In this document: one piece after another, positions 1 to 5,946 of the stretch
How the letters are laid out: each line of letters begins with the position of its first letter
Numbering within the stretch: position 1 is the first letter of the stretch
From: Pseudolabrys sp.
GTDB taxonomy: Bacteria; Pseudomonadota; Alphaproteobacteria; Rhizobiales; Xanthobacteraceae
Reading direction: 5' to 3'
Length of the DNA: 5,946 bases
Assembly: GCA_019246455.1 (NCBI GenBank)
Contig: JAFAQJ010000241.1
Coordinates: forward strand, 1 to 5,946
The notes under the pieces: generated by a model
What the model saw: the letters and a program-made list of their open reading frames with translations, nothing else
Databases searched by the model: none
What the model was told of the DNA's origin: nothing
Made by a program: the position numbers and the translations under genes

Positions 1-1
1 C

Positions 2-346
2 CTCACGCTCGATGCCAAATTGCTCGACACCCCAACCGCCAAAGCCATAGCAGCGGCTTTGCCGCTATCGTCCTCGGCTCTCACTTGGGGCGAAGAAGTC
101 TATTTCGATATTCCAGTCGACGTGCCGCGCGAGAAAGACGCGCGCTCCGTCGTGACGCCGGGCGAAATCGCTTATTGGCCTGACGGCCCCTCGATCGCCA
201 TCGGCTTTGGCCGCACACCCATTAGCAAAGACGGCGAGACGCGTTTGGCAAGCCCGTGCAATGTCTTCGCCAGGGCGCTCGGCGACGTGAAGATGCTCGT
301 CAAGATCAGGACCGGCATCTCTGTAAAAGTGACGCTCGCGTCCTAA
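2..346 (+). CDS. Cyclophilin-like fold protein (TM1367/DUF369 type), 5'-truncated by window edge
   Basis: This is a small single-domain protein resembling the cyclophilin-like beta-barrel family typified by TM1367; its biochemical role is not established. The visible 114 residues include family-like blocks: LLDTPTAKAIAAALP near the start, WGEEVYFDIP, GEIAYWPDGPSIAIGFGRTP in the centre, and a C-terminal FARALGDVKML...GISVKVTL. There is no signal peptide or membrane segment, so it is probably cytosolic. The frame is open to the window edge and reads LTLDAK before the TTG codon at 20. That stretch fits the usual first strand of the family, so I treat the gene as running off the left edge with only about ten residues missing, and do not accept TTG at 20 as the start. 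The TAA stop overlaps by 4 nt the stop of the convergent membrane-protein gene. The fold assignment is from pattern memory and fairly firm; no function can be given. Confidence 0.8.
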   Translation, partial: LTLDAKLLDTPTAKAIAAALPLSSSALTWGEEVYFDIPVDVPREKDARSVVTPGEIAYWPDGPSIAIGFGRTPISKDGETRLASPCNVFARALGDVKMLVKIRTGISVKVTLAS

Positions 347-867
347 TTTTTGCGCCGCCTCCCGCGCCGTCGCACCATCGCCAGGGTCAAGTCCCAGACG
401 TTGCGGATATTGACCAAAAGCAACGTCAGAATGCCGGCGGCCAGGACGTCCAGACTGAGCTCGTTTTTAGTCGCCATCATGATCGCGGCGGCGAACACCA
501 GAAGATAACCGACCACAGGTACCAACCCGTAGGCTAGATGGTCCGAATGGTCCTGCCAGATATTGAAAAGCCGAACGCTGATGACGATCGAAACCACGGT
601 GCCCGCTAACCCGGTTGCGCCAATAATCGCGGAAAAAAATAGCGGCCGGTGCGGCGGGATAACTCCGATTGTACAGATGAACAGTACACTGGAGAAATGG
701 ATGACGATCGGACTCATGAACATCCGCGTCATTGCCTGACTTTTCCGGCTGGTCAGCCCTTCGCCAAGCGAGGCGGCGACGAACAAGAGACCGAGCAGCA
801 CGGCGGCGGCACCGCCCACCATGACGTAAAACTCATGCCACTCGTGCAATGCCTCGACGATCGACAC
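343..867 (-). CDS. Conserved five-helix integral membrane protein, unknown function
   Basis: I do not recognise a named family. The 174-residue product is strongly hydrophobic, with five likely transmembrane segments at about residues 14-33, 51-71, 77-99, 111-132 and 138-155. A charged loop (residues 34-48) and the linker NIWQDHSDH (102-110) separate them. The end is a very basic tail, RRRGRRRKN, which by the positive-inside rule should be cytoplasmic. The block NIRNVWDLTLAMV (153-165) at the end of the last helix looks like a conserved signature of rhizobial membrane proteins of similar size, but this is recollection rather than a search. The start chosen is GTG at 867, 13 nt after the SDR stop, with only a weak GGA at 876-878 as ribosome-binding site. 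An in-frame ATG at residue 16 would cut into the first helix and is less likely. Same strand and tight spacing suggest co-transcription with the SDR. No catalytic motif is visible. Confidence 0.8.
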   Translation of the reverse strand: MSIVEALHEWHEFYVMVGGAAAVLLGLLFVAASLGEGLTSRKSQAMTRMFMSPIVIHFSSVLFICTIGVIPPHRPLFFSAIIGATGLAGTVVSIVISVRLFNIWQDHSDHLAYGLVPVVGYLLVFAAAIMMATKNELSLDVLAAGILTLLLVNIRNVWDLTLAMVRRRGRRRKN

Positions 868-880
868 GCGCTGTTTCCGC

Positions 881-1645
881 CTAGCCGCGGCCGACGAATG
901 GCATCTTGGTCGCCATCACTGTCATGAACAGCACGTTGGCATCGAGTGGCAAGCTTGCCATATAGGCGACGGCGTCGCCCACTGCCGTCGCATCCATGCG
1001 CGGCTCGAGCATCTTGGTGCCATTAGGCTGCAGCACGCCTTCGCCTTCCGCCATGCGCGCGGTCATCGGCGTGATGGCGTTGCCGATATCGACCTGACCG
1101 ACGGCGATGTCGTACTGGCGGCAATCGAGGCTGGCCGACTTCGTCAGGCCGGTGACCGCATGCTTGGTCGAGGTGTAGGCGACCGAATAGGGCCGCGGTG
1201 CGTGCGCCGAAATCGAGCCGTTGTTGACGATGCGGCCGCCGCGCGGCGACTGGCTCTTCATGATCTTGATAGCTTCCTGAGTGCACAGGAACATGCCGGT
1301 CAGGTTGGTATCGACCACCTTTTTCCAGGTTTCGAACGGCAGGTCTTCGAGCGGCACCGGCGGTGCTCCAATGCCGGCATTGTTGAAGAGCACGTCGAGG
1401 CGGCCAAAGCTCGATTTCACCTTGGCAAACAGAGCCAAAATCGAATCGCGTTCGGAGACGTCGGTCGAAACCGCCAAGGCCTGCTGCCCGATCTTGTTGA
1501 TTTCAGCCGCGACATTGTCGAGCGGCTCCTGGCGGCGGCCGGCCAGCACGAGATTGTAACCGGCCTTCGCGAGCGCCAGCGCGACGGCGCGGCCGACCCC
1601 GGTTCCAGCTCCCGTCACCAGCGCGATTTTATTAGACGTTGCCAT
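881..1645 (-). CDS. Short-chain dehydrogenase/reductase (classical SDR, probably NADP-dependent)
   Basis: This 254-residue Rossmann-fold oxidoreductase should reversibly oxidise or reduce a hydroxyl/carbonyl substrate with NAD(P)(H) in the cytosol. The substrate cannot be told. Classical SDR landmarks are all present: cofactor loop TGAGTGVG (11-18), D62 in TDV, NNAG (88-91), N114, S144, and YxxxK as Y157/K161 (YTSTK). These make a complete Asn-Ser-Tyr-Lys tetrad. Arg37-Arg38 after the second strand, with no acidic residue there, suggests NADP(H). The usual PG motif after the catalytic region is replaced by [12 protein letters not shown] (184-195), a variant I recall from a subgroup of proteobacterial SDRs. 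The length is normal. The start is ATG at 1645, just before IALVTG, with ribosome-binding site AAGGA at 1655-1659 and a 9-nt spacer. The 23-residue upstream extension to 1714 has no family counterpart and crosses the terminator hairpin. A weak promoter may lie in the spacer (TAATGT as -10), but its -35 is poor. Confidence 0.93.
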   Translation of the reverse strand: MATSNKIALVTGAGTGVGRAVALALAKAGYNLVLAGRRQEPLDNVAAEINKIGQQALAVSTDVSERDSILALFAKVKSSFGRLDVLFNNAGIGAPPVPLEDLPFETWKKVVDTNLTGMFLCTQEAIKIMKSQSPRGGRIVNNGSISAHAPRPYSVAYTSTKHAVTGLTKSASLDCRQYDIAVGQVDIGNAITPMTARMAEGEGVLQPNGTKMLEPRMDATAVGDAVAYMASLPLDANVLFMTVMATKMPFVGRG

Positions 1646-1654
1646 TGGCGTTTT

Positions 1655-1659
1655 TCCTT
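1655..1659 (-). promoter_or_regulatory. Ribosome-binding site deciding the SDR start
   Basis: The minus strand reads AAGGA here, followed by 9 nt and ATG at 1645. It supports the short SDR form over the start 23 codons upstream. Confidence 0.7.
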
Positions 1660-1691
1660 CCCTCAACGCGACATTAGGAAGGTCGCCAATA

Positions 1692-1720
1692 TCACAAAAG
1701 CGAAGCCCCGCCACCGGGGC
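1692..1720 (-). terminator. Rho-independent-type terminator after the GGDEF-EAL gene
   Basis: The minus strand has a perfect GC stem of 6 bp, GCCCCG (1720-1715) and CGGGGC (1710-1705), around a 4-nt GTGG loop. It is followed by the interrupted T-rich run TTCGCTTTTGTGATATT. The stem begins 5 nt after the TAG of the c-di-GMP gene and lies upstream of the SDR start, so it should separate the two transcripts. The broken T-tract makes it weaker than a textbook terminator. Confidence 0.6.
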
Positions 1721-1725
1721 AGGGC

Positions 1726-3993
1726 CTAGCCGGCGAGCGCGGCGCGCGTGCTCAGGCTTTCCTTTGAGGGCGGGGTTTCCAGGCGTGCGGTAATGTCGGA
1801 AGGATCGACCGCTTTGCCGAAACGGTAGCCCTGCATGAAATGCACGCCAGCGGCGCGCAGGAATAGCTGCTGGTCGGCGGTTTCGACGCCCTCCGCCGTC
1901 ACCTTCATGCCGAGGCCGCGGCCGAGGCTGACGATGGCATGGACGATCGCGGCGGCATCCGACCCCTTTTCGATGCTCAGGACGAAGCTACGGTCGATCT
2001 TGAGCTTGTCGAACGGGAAGCGCCGCAGATAGAGCAAGCTCGAATAGCCCGTGCCGAAATCGTCGAGCGCAAGGCGCACGCCGAGCGCCTTGAGGCGTCG
2101 CATCGCGGCTTCGGCGGTTTCAATGTTGCCGATCAACGTGCTTTCGGTGAGCTCAAGCTCGAGCCGCGCCGGGTCAAAACCGGTTTCGGCGAGAATGCGC
2201 TCGACCATGGGTACGAAGTCGAGGCGGCGGAATTGCAGCGGCGAGACGTTCACGGCCACCGTAAGCTTCGGCCAGGCCTTGCCGTCGGTGCAGGCGCGGC
2301 GCAGCACCCATTCGCCGAGCTCGATGATCAAGCCGCTATGTTCGGCGACCGGAATGAATTCGCTCGGTGGCACTTCGCCGCGCTGTGGGTGGGTCCAGCG
2401 ACACAGGGCTTCGACGCCCAGCACGGTTTCACCGCTGTTGTTGACGATCGGCTGGTACAGCAACCGCAGTTCGTTGTTTTCAATGGCGCGACGCAAATCG
2501 GATTCGAGCAATTTGCGGCTCGATAGATCGGCATCCATCAGCGTGTCGTAGATGCAGGCGCGGTTGCGGCCTTCGTTCTTGGCGCGATAGAGCGCCATGT
2601 CGGCGTAGCGCATGATGTCGGCAGCGACGCCGCAATTCTTGTCGATGATCGCGATGCCGATCGAGGCGCCGATCACGATGCTCTGCTTGTTGATCGAGTA
2701 GGGCGCGCACAGCGTCGAGATGATGCGCTGAGCGATATCCATGACGAGGTTCTGGTCGGTGCCGACGCGCGAGATCACCGCAAATTCGTCACCGCCGAGC
2801 CGCGCGACGAGGTCGTTTTCGCGCAGCGCGCGCGACAGGCGCAGCGTCACGTTGCGGATCAACTCATCGCCGGCCGGATGGCCCATCGTGTCATTGACTT
2901 CCTTGAAGTGGTCGAGGTCGATGTAGAACACCGCCGCATTAGAGCCGCCGGCCTTGACGTCCTCGATCGTGGCTTCGAGGCGTTCGCCGAAATAGATGCG
3001 GTTGGGCAAGCCGCAGAGCGGATCGTGCATCGCGAGATGGCGCAATCGACCTTCGCCGGCCGCGATCGCCGCCGCGGTGCGGCGCATATAGCCGAGCACG
3101 AATGCGGCGAGCAGTGCAAAACCGGCGAGCGCAACGGCAACGAAAGGCACGACGCTGTTGACGATCTCTGCGCCGGGCTTCCGCGGCGTCCAGGCGAAAC
3201 GCGCAACGGCATGCTGGTTACCATCGAGGATGGCAAACGTCGCGTCACTGGACGACATTTCGTCGTCGTCGACAATGCGCAGGCGTTCGAGGTGCAGGGT
3301 CGTCGCGAGAATTGTCAACGCACCGCGGTCGATGAATTTGATCGAGATGGCGACGGGCGCCCATGCGTCGATGGCCGCGTCTTTGGGATCGGCACCAACT
3401 GCAAGAGCGGCCACGAGCGCAGGTCGCCCCATGAAGGATTGGATCAGCGCCGTGCGCCCGTGCGCGCCGGCTGCGGCGCCATCGCCGTCGGCTTTAACGG
3501 CGCCCGGCAACAGGACATCGCGTCCGTGGACATAGGCGATCAGCGAGCCCAGATAGGCGCGCGCGTTTTCATAGAGAGCGGGATCGGCAGGCTGGCGGCC
3601 GACCGCCGAATAAAGCAGATGTTCGTTGCCGTCGACCACGAAGACGTAGTCGTGATCGAAGAACCCCTGCAACCGCTGCCCGACGTGTTGATCGACCCAG
3701 GCCGGATCGAAATGGTCGCGAATGTTGCGGGTGGCATCGTCCGATTCCGTGACGCTCGCGAGTTCGTGCAACACGCGCGCGCTTTGCCGCGATAGCGCAC
3801 GGCTGAGCACCTGACGTTCCTGCTCGGCTGCAACATCGTCGGCGCGTTGCGCCGACGAGAGCACCGCGACGACGATGCACACAATCGCCACCGCGACAAT
3901 CACGCCGACCGGAACCACGACGCTCAACCGAGCGCGGTCCCAGCTGGTGTATTGCCGTCCTTCAGGCTGGTGCGCACGATCACGTGCCAGCAA
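1726..3993 (-). CDS. Membrane-bound CHASE4-like/GGDEF/EAL c-di-GMP cyclase-phosphodiesterase
   Basis: This 755-residue inner-membrane enzyme is predicted to make c-di-GMP from two GTP and/or cleave it to pGpG in response to a periplasmic signal. Domain order: cytoplasmic N-terminus, TM helix at about 23-47, periplasmic CHASE4-like sensor at about 55-275 (for example [19 protein letters not shown]), second TM at about 280-303, GGDEF at about 320-480, EAL at about 495-740. The cyclase signature GGDEF is intact (400-404), with metal-binding D359 and an inhibitory RxxD (391-394) five residues before it. The phosphodiesterase keeps E528 of EAL, N582, E614, the DDFGTGYSS loop (D644, D645), K665, E701 and Q721, so both activities look possible. 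Which one dominates in the cell cannot be read from sequence. The start is TTG at 3993, behind AGGGG at 4002-4006 with an 8-nt spacer; no ATG or GTG precedes the first helix in this frame. The gene lies downstream of Anbu on the same strand, 142 nt away and beyond a long hairpin, so it is probably a separate unit. No convincing sigma-70 promoter is visible in that gap. Confidence 0.95.
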   Translation of the reverse strand: MLARDRAHQPEGRQYTSWDRARLSVVVPVGVIVAVAIVCIVVAVLSSAQRADDVAAEQERQVLSRALSRQSARVLHELASVTESDDATRNIRDHFDPAWVDQHVGQRLQGFFDHDYVFVVDGNEHLLYSAVGRQPADPALYENARAYLGSLIAYVHGRDVLLPGAVKADGDGAAAGAHGRTALIQSFMGRPALVAALAVGADPKDAAIDAWAPVAISIKFIDRGALTILATTLHLERLRIVDDDEMSSSDATFAILDGNQHAVARFAWTPRKPGAEIVNSVVPFVAVALAGFALLAAFVLGYMRRTAAAIAAGEGRLRHLAMHDPLCGLPNRIYFGERLEATIEDVKAGGSNAAVFYIDLDHFKEVNDTMGHPAGDELIRNVTLRLSRALRENDLVARLGGDEFAVISRVGTDQNLVMDIAQRIISTLCAPYSINKQSIVIGASIGIAIIDKNCGVAADIMRYADMALYRAKNEGRNRACIYDTLMDADLSSRKLLESDLRRAIENNELRLLYQPIVNNSGETVLGVEALCRWTHPQRGEVPPSEFIPVAEHSGLIIELGEWVLRRACTDGKAWPKLTVAVNVSPLQFRRLDFVPMVERILAETGFDPARLELELTESTLIGNIETAEAAMRRLKALGVRLALDDFGTGYSSLLYLRRFPFDKLKIDRSFVLSIEKGSDAAAIVHAIVSLGRGLGMKVTAEGVETADQQLFLRAAGVHFMQGYRFGKAVDPSDITARLETPPSKESLSTRAALAG

Positions 3994-4001
3994 GATCGTT
4001 T

Positions 4002-4006
4002 CCCCT
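4002..4006 (-). promoter_or_regulatory. Ribosome-binding site for the TTG start of the GGDEF-EAL gene
   Basis: AGGGG on the minus strand lies 8 nt before TTG at 3993. It is the best Shine-Dalgarno match near the N-terminus and decides the non-ATG start, which also leaves a complete first transmembrane helix. Confidence 0.6.
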
Positions 4007-4073
4007 GTTAGCAGCCTTCCCCGGGCTTTTCGGGCCGGAAACTAGTGGGAAAATCTTGCCAATCGCTCTCCCG

Positions 4074-4120
4074 TTACCTCTCGAAATGCCCAATCACGAA
4101 CTGGCATTAATCGAGGGTAA
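4074..4120 (-). repeat. Long imperfect inverted repeat (16 bp stem) after anbu
   Basis: The two arms are TTACC-t-CTCGA-AATGCC (4074-4090) and GGCATT-aa-TCGAG-GGTAA (4103-4120), around a 12-nt loop (4091-4102). This gives 16 Watson-Crick pairs, interrupted only by a 1-nt bulge (4079) on one side and a 2-nt bulge (4109-4110) on the other. Read as RNA of the anbu transcript, it starts 15 nt after the stop codon. No T-tract follows on either strand, so it is not a typical intrinsic terminator. It could be an mRNA 3'-end stabiliser, a Rho-terminated 3' end, or an extragenic palindromic repeat; sequence alone does not decide. The rest of the 142-nt gap (3994-4073) holds only the ribosome-binding site of the next gene and a weak palindrome. 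Confidence 0.7.
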
Positions 4121-4135
4121 ACCGCGGAACTTGGC

Positions 4136-4882
4136 TCAGGTTTGGGTGCGGTAGGGTGGACGAGGAATGGCGATATGGGCAGCGCGCAGTGCTCCCGACC
4201 AGCGCTCGCGCAGGTCCTGGAAGTAAGGTTCGCCCGGTTCGATACGATAATTTAACTCTGGATTATAAATGTCGCGCCGCACAACGAGAACGTCGATCGG
4301 CAGCCCAACGCCCAGGTTCGAGCGCATCGTCGAGTCCATCGAGATCAGGCCGATCTTGAGGGCGTCATAGGGATCGGTGTCGAAGCGGATCGCGCGGTCG
4401 AGCACAGGCTTGCCGTATTTGTGCTCACCGATCTGCAGATAGGGCGTGTCGGTCGTGCATTCGATGAAATTGCCGGCCGAATAGATCATGAAAAGGCGCA
4501 GCGGTTCGCCCTTGATCTGACCGCCGAATAAAAATGCGACGTCGTGGTCGACCTCGGCCGCTTCGAGCGCCGTGCCCTCGACTTTTTGCACCAGGCGGAT
4601 GGCTACGCCGATGCGCTGGGCCGCCTGGAACATCGTCGGCGCATTGAGCAACGTTTCGCGCGCGCCAGTCTCGGGGTTTTCGATGCCCTCGTTGAGCGTC
4701 GAGCGCACCGATTGCGCAAGCGATAGATTGCCCGAGGAAGCGATCGCCATCACCCGGTCGCCGGGCTCATTGTAGACGTGCAGCTTGCGGAACGTGGAAA
4801 TATTGTCGAGGCCGGCATTGGTTCGCGTGTCGGCGATCAGCACCAGTCCGTCACGCACCAGAATCCCGCAGCAATAGGTCAT
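4136..4882 (-). CDS. Anbu, proteasome/HslV-related N-terminal threonine peptidase
   Basis: This 248-residue product matches the Anbu (ancestral beta subunit) family of Ntn hydrolases, which are related to HslV and proteasome beta subunits and form large self-assembled rings or open helical oligomers in the cytosol. The N-terminus is MTYCCG. Removal of Met would expose Thr as position 1, the nucleophile, and Asp and Lys follow at mature positions 17 (LIADTRTNAG) and 32 (STFRKLHV), matching the Thr1-Asp17-Lys33 arrangement of the superfamily. Further fold blocks are ASSGNLSLAQSV (48-59), FLFGGQI (117-123), FMIYSAGNFIE (131-141), YLQIGEHKYGKPVLDRA (148-164) and SMDSTMRSNLGVGLPID (171-187). There is no propeptide, which fits the family. 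The ATG at 4882 has GGAAGG just 2 nt upstream, an oddly close ribosome-binding site, but the essential Thr fixes this start. It is the last gene of a same-strand series with the transglutaminase and alpha-E genes, the characteristic Anbu neighbourhood. The physiological substrate of the family is unknown. Confidence 0.95.
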   Translation of the reverse strand: MTYCCGILVRDGLVLIADTRTNAGLDNISTFRKLHVYNEPGDRVMAIASSGNLSLAQSVRSTLNEGIENPETGARETLLNAPTMFQAAQRIGVAIRLVQKVEGTALEAAEVDHDVAFLFGGQIKGEPLRLFMIYSAGNFIECTTDTPYLQIGEHKYGKPVLDRAIRFDTDPYDALKIGLISMDSTMRSNLGVGLPIDVLVVRRDIYNPELNYRIEPGEPYFQDLRERWSGALRAAHIAIPRPPYRTQT

Positions 4883-4907
4883 GGCCTTCCCAACCCAAAG
4901 AAACGAA

Positions 4908-4932
4908 CCGCCTCGTTATAGCGAGCGGGCGG
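4908..4932 (-). repeat. Imperfect hairpin in the transglutaminase-anbu spacer
   Basis: Arms CCGCC-TCG (4908-4915) and CGA-gcg-GGCGG (4922-4932) form 8 pairs with a 3-nt bulge and a 6-nt loop, TTATAG on the plus strand. It lies 20 nt after the transglutaminase stop and overlaps the possible -10 of the anbu promoter. It may influence mRNA processing or initiation, but a stem this short can arise by chance in GC-rich DNA. Confidence 0.4.
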
Positions 4933-4944
4933 CGTATCCGGCAA
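4915..4944 (-). promoter_or_regulatory. Possible internal sigma-70-like promoter for anbu
   Basis: On the minus strand TTGCCG (4944-4939) and TATAAC (4920-4915) are separated by 18 nt. A start near 4908 would leave an untranslated leader of about 25 nt before the anbu ATG. The -10 differs from TATAAT at one base and the -35 at two. The spacing is acceptable, but this is a single-sequence match without conservation evidence. Confidence 0.35.
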
Positions 4945-4952
4945 CGTCAAGG

Positions 4953-5774
4953 TCATTGCTGAGCCTGTGCCACCGTGACCGCCACAGATAATGTTTCGCC
5001 CGCGCCGCCATAGCGGGTGCCGCGCACCGGCGCCGCGCCGAGATAATCGAGTCCCACGGCGACGCGAACATGCGCATCGGTGGCGCTGATGCCGTTGGTC
5101 GGATCGAACGCCACCCAGCCCAACGTATCGAGCCAGATTTCGGTCCAGGCGTGTCCGGCTTCCTGCGCGGTGACGCCATCGGCGCGGTGGAAATAGCCGC
5201 CGATATAACGCGCGGGGTATCCGAGATAACGCGCGGCCGCGATGTAGATGTGACTAATGTCCTGACAGACGCCGCGCCGCAGCGCGAAGGCTTCGGCCGC
5301 GGTCGTCGCGCTGTGCGTCGGGTCGGGATCGAATTTGATCTCGCGATGCAGATCGCCCAACAACTGATGGAGCACCGCGAGCGAATTCGCGGTCCGGCCC
5401 GCGGCTTCATGCGAGCCTTCGGCAAAAGCGATGATGTCCTTGTCCACGGCCGTTAACGGCGTGTCGCGCAAGAACAAAGTCGGAGGAAAACGCTCGAGTG
5501 CTCCAGAAATAACGCCGTGCGTGTCTTGGGTTTCCACCACCCCGTCGACGCTCACCTGGAGCTCGCGGAATGGTCCCTCTGCGGTGAAGGTGTGGGCGAT
5601 ATTGCCGAACGCGTCTTCGTGTTGATGGAGCTGGCAATCGCCGGAGAGCTCGATCCGCCAGTCCACCACGTACTGGCCGTCGAAATTGCGCGGCGTCAGA
5701 CGCAATGTTTGCGTCACGCCGTTCGGCGGCGTGTCGTAGCGGTAGGTCGTCGCGTGCGCGATGTGGATACGCAT
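4953..5774 (-). CDS. Bacterial transglutaminase-like cysteine peptidase
   Basis: This 273-residue protein belongs to the papain-like transglutaminase superfamily; bacterial members of this type are thought to act mainly as cysteine peptidases or amidases. The N-terminal Bact_transglu_N-like beta domain spans about 1-85, opening MRIHIAHATTYRYDTPP with TQTLRLTPRN at 21-30. The core domain follows at about 125-240. The triad is complete: C170 in RRGVCQD, H208 in GHAW and D224 in FDPTNG. YLGYPARYIGGYF (183-195) is the usual strand between Cys and His. No signal peptide is seen, so action in the cytosol beside Anbu is likely. The start is ATG at 5774, where family similarity begins. The open frame continues to 5915, but that 47-residue extension overlaps the alpha-E gene and is low-complexity. 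No clear ribosome-binding site precedes the ATG, so translation may depend on the upstream gene or on the spacer hairpin. In Anbu-type clusters this enzyme is predicted to cleave the peptide-like product of the partner ligase, which is inference from context. Confidence 0.93.
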   Translation of the reverse strand: MRIHIAHATTYRYDTPPNGVTQTLRLTPRNFDGQYVVDWRIELSGDCQLHQHEDAFGNIAHTFTAEGPFRELQVSVDGVVETQDTHGVISGALERFPPTLFLRDTPLTAVDKDIIAFAEGSHEAAGRTANSLAVLHQLLGDLHREIKFDPDPTHSATTAAEAFALRRGVCQDISHIYIAAARYLGYPARYIGGYFHRADGVTAQEAGHAWTEIWLDTLGWVAFDPTNGISATDAHVRVAVGLDYLGAAPVRGTRYGGAGETLSVAVTVAQAQQ

Positions 5775-5789
5775 GGCAGCGGGGATGGT

Positions 5790-5817
5790 GGCTTGTCCGC
5801 CGTGCGCGGCGCAAGCC
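5790..5817 (-). repeat. GC-rich hairpin in the alpha-E/transglutaminase spacer
   Basis: Arms GGCTTG-tc-CGCC (5790-5801) and GGCG-CAAGCC (5808-5817) pair perfectly apart from a 2-nt bulge, giving 10 pairs and a 6-nt loop. As RNA it starts 15 nt after the alpha-E stop and ends 15 nt before the transglutaminase ATG, nearly filling the 58-nt spacer. No T-tract follows, so a terminator is unlikely. An intercistronic processing, stabilising or translation-tuning element is possible. Confidence 0.5.
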
Positions 5818-5832
5818 GGGGAGGGAGGCGCT

Positions 5833-5946
5833 CTATACCAGGAATTGCTCGGTAATAGCCGAGCCGAGGCGGTTATTTTCGGCGATGAATTCGCCAATGA
5901 ACTCGTGTAGCCCACGCTGGAAGATGCCGTCCATCTTGCTGTTCTG
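5833..5946 (-). CDS. Alpha-E domain (DUF403) protein, C-terminal 37 residues only
   Basis: The minus strand is open from the right window edge to TAG at 5833-5835. The frame reads QNSKMDGIFQRGLHEFI, continues GEFIAENNRLGSAI and ends TEQFLV. This matches the typical end of alpha-helical alpha-E (DUF403) proteins as I remember them, in particular LHEFI.EFI..NN.LG..I.EQ. The placement directly upstream of a transglutaminase and Anbu is the family's classic context. Alpha-E proteins have no proven activity; comparative genomics couples them to circularly permuted ATP-grasp ligases that should lie further upstream, outside this window. The fragment is too short to judge the integrity of the whole gene, which starts beyond the edge. 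Confidence 0.85.
   Translation of the reverse strand, partial: QNSKMDGIFQRGLHEFIGEFIAENNRLGSAITEQFLV

Noticed and set aside
20..22. TTG as start of the cyclophilin-like gene
   Set aside because: The frame is open to the window edge and the residues before it fit the family, so the gene is truncated rather than starting here.
1646..1714. 23-residue N-terminal extension of the SDR
   Set aside because: It would start inside the terminator hairpin and has no SDR counterpart. The ATG at 1645 has a good ribosome-binding site.
1160..1729. 189-codon plus-strand frame across the SDR gene
   Set aside because: It is antisense to an SDR with complete motifs, is Arg/His/Gly-rich without domain signal, and crosses the terminator hairpin.
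2878..3795. 305-codon open frame on the plus strand opposite the GGDEF-EAL gene
   Set aside because: Its product has no recognisable domain, and it lies fully antisense to a well-supported gene. Long antisense frames are expected from GC-rich codon bias.
4017..4040. Small palindrome TTCCCCG...CGGGCCGGAA upstream of the GGDEF-EAL gene as a terminator
   Set aside because: Only a 4-bp core stem with a bulged 3-bp extension and no T-run; it is within chance expectation.
4916..5425. 169-codon minus-strand frame overlapping the transglutaminase
   Set aside because: It is a shifted frame of the transglutaminase gene, rich in Arg/Ser/Pro, with no domain.
5775..5915. 47-residue N-terminal extension of the transglutaminase
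   Set aside because: It overlaps the alpha-E coding end and has low-complexity composition. Family similarity begins at MRIHIAHATTYRY.
1..5946. Mobile elements, CRISPR arrays, tRNA or other RNA genes
   Set aside because: I saw no transposase motif, no regularly spaced direct repeats and no tRNA-like cloverleaf. All longer spacers are accounted for.

Overview
The window reads as chromosomal DNA from a GC-rich alphaproteobacterium, most likely of the Hyphomicrobiales (rhizobial) type. This is inferred from base composition, codon use, weak Shine-Dalgarno sites, GTG/TTG starts and gene families; no rRNA or other taxonomic marker is present. I see no mobile element, tRNA, CRISPR array or phage gene. 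Coding density is high, and all genes except the first run on the minus strand.

Left part (1-1645). A cyclophilin-like-fold (TM1367/DUF369-type) gene enters from the left edge, missing only its first residues. Its stop codon overlaps by 4 nt the stop of a convergent gene for a small five-helix membrane protein of unknown function. That gene starts with GTG 13 nt after a classical short-chain dehydrogenase/reductase (SDR), so the two are probably co-transcribed.

Middle (1646-3993). A GC-rich hairpin terminator separates the SDR from a 755-residue membrane-bound c-di-GMP enzyme with the order TM - CHASE4-like sensor - TM - GGDEF - EAL. Both catalytic domains keep their signature residues, and the GGDEF domain has an RxxD inhibitory site. 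It starts at TTG behind an AGGGG ribosome-binding site.

Right part (4074-5946). Reading leftwards, there is the C-terminus of an alpha-E (DUF403) protein, a bacterial transglutaminase-like cysteine peptidase and the proteasome-related peptidase Anbu. This is the core of the known but poorly understood Anbu / alpha-E / ATP-grasp / transglutaminase association, which comparative genomics predicts to make and remove a peptide-like modification. The ATP-grasp partner is expected just beyond the right edge.

Each spacer of this cluster (after alpha-E, after the transglutaminase, after Anbu) holds an imperfect inverted repeat with an asymmetric bulge. The one after Anbu has 16 Watson-Crick pairs. 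The first and last begin exactly 15 nt after the preceding stop codon. These hairpins are the structure in the window least explained by the genes.
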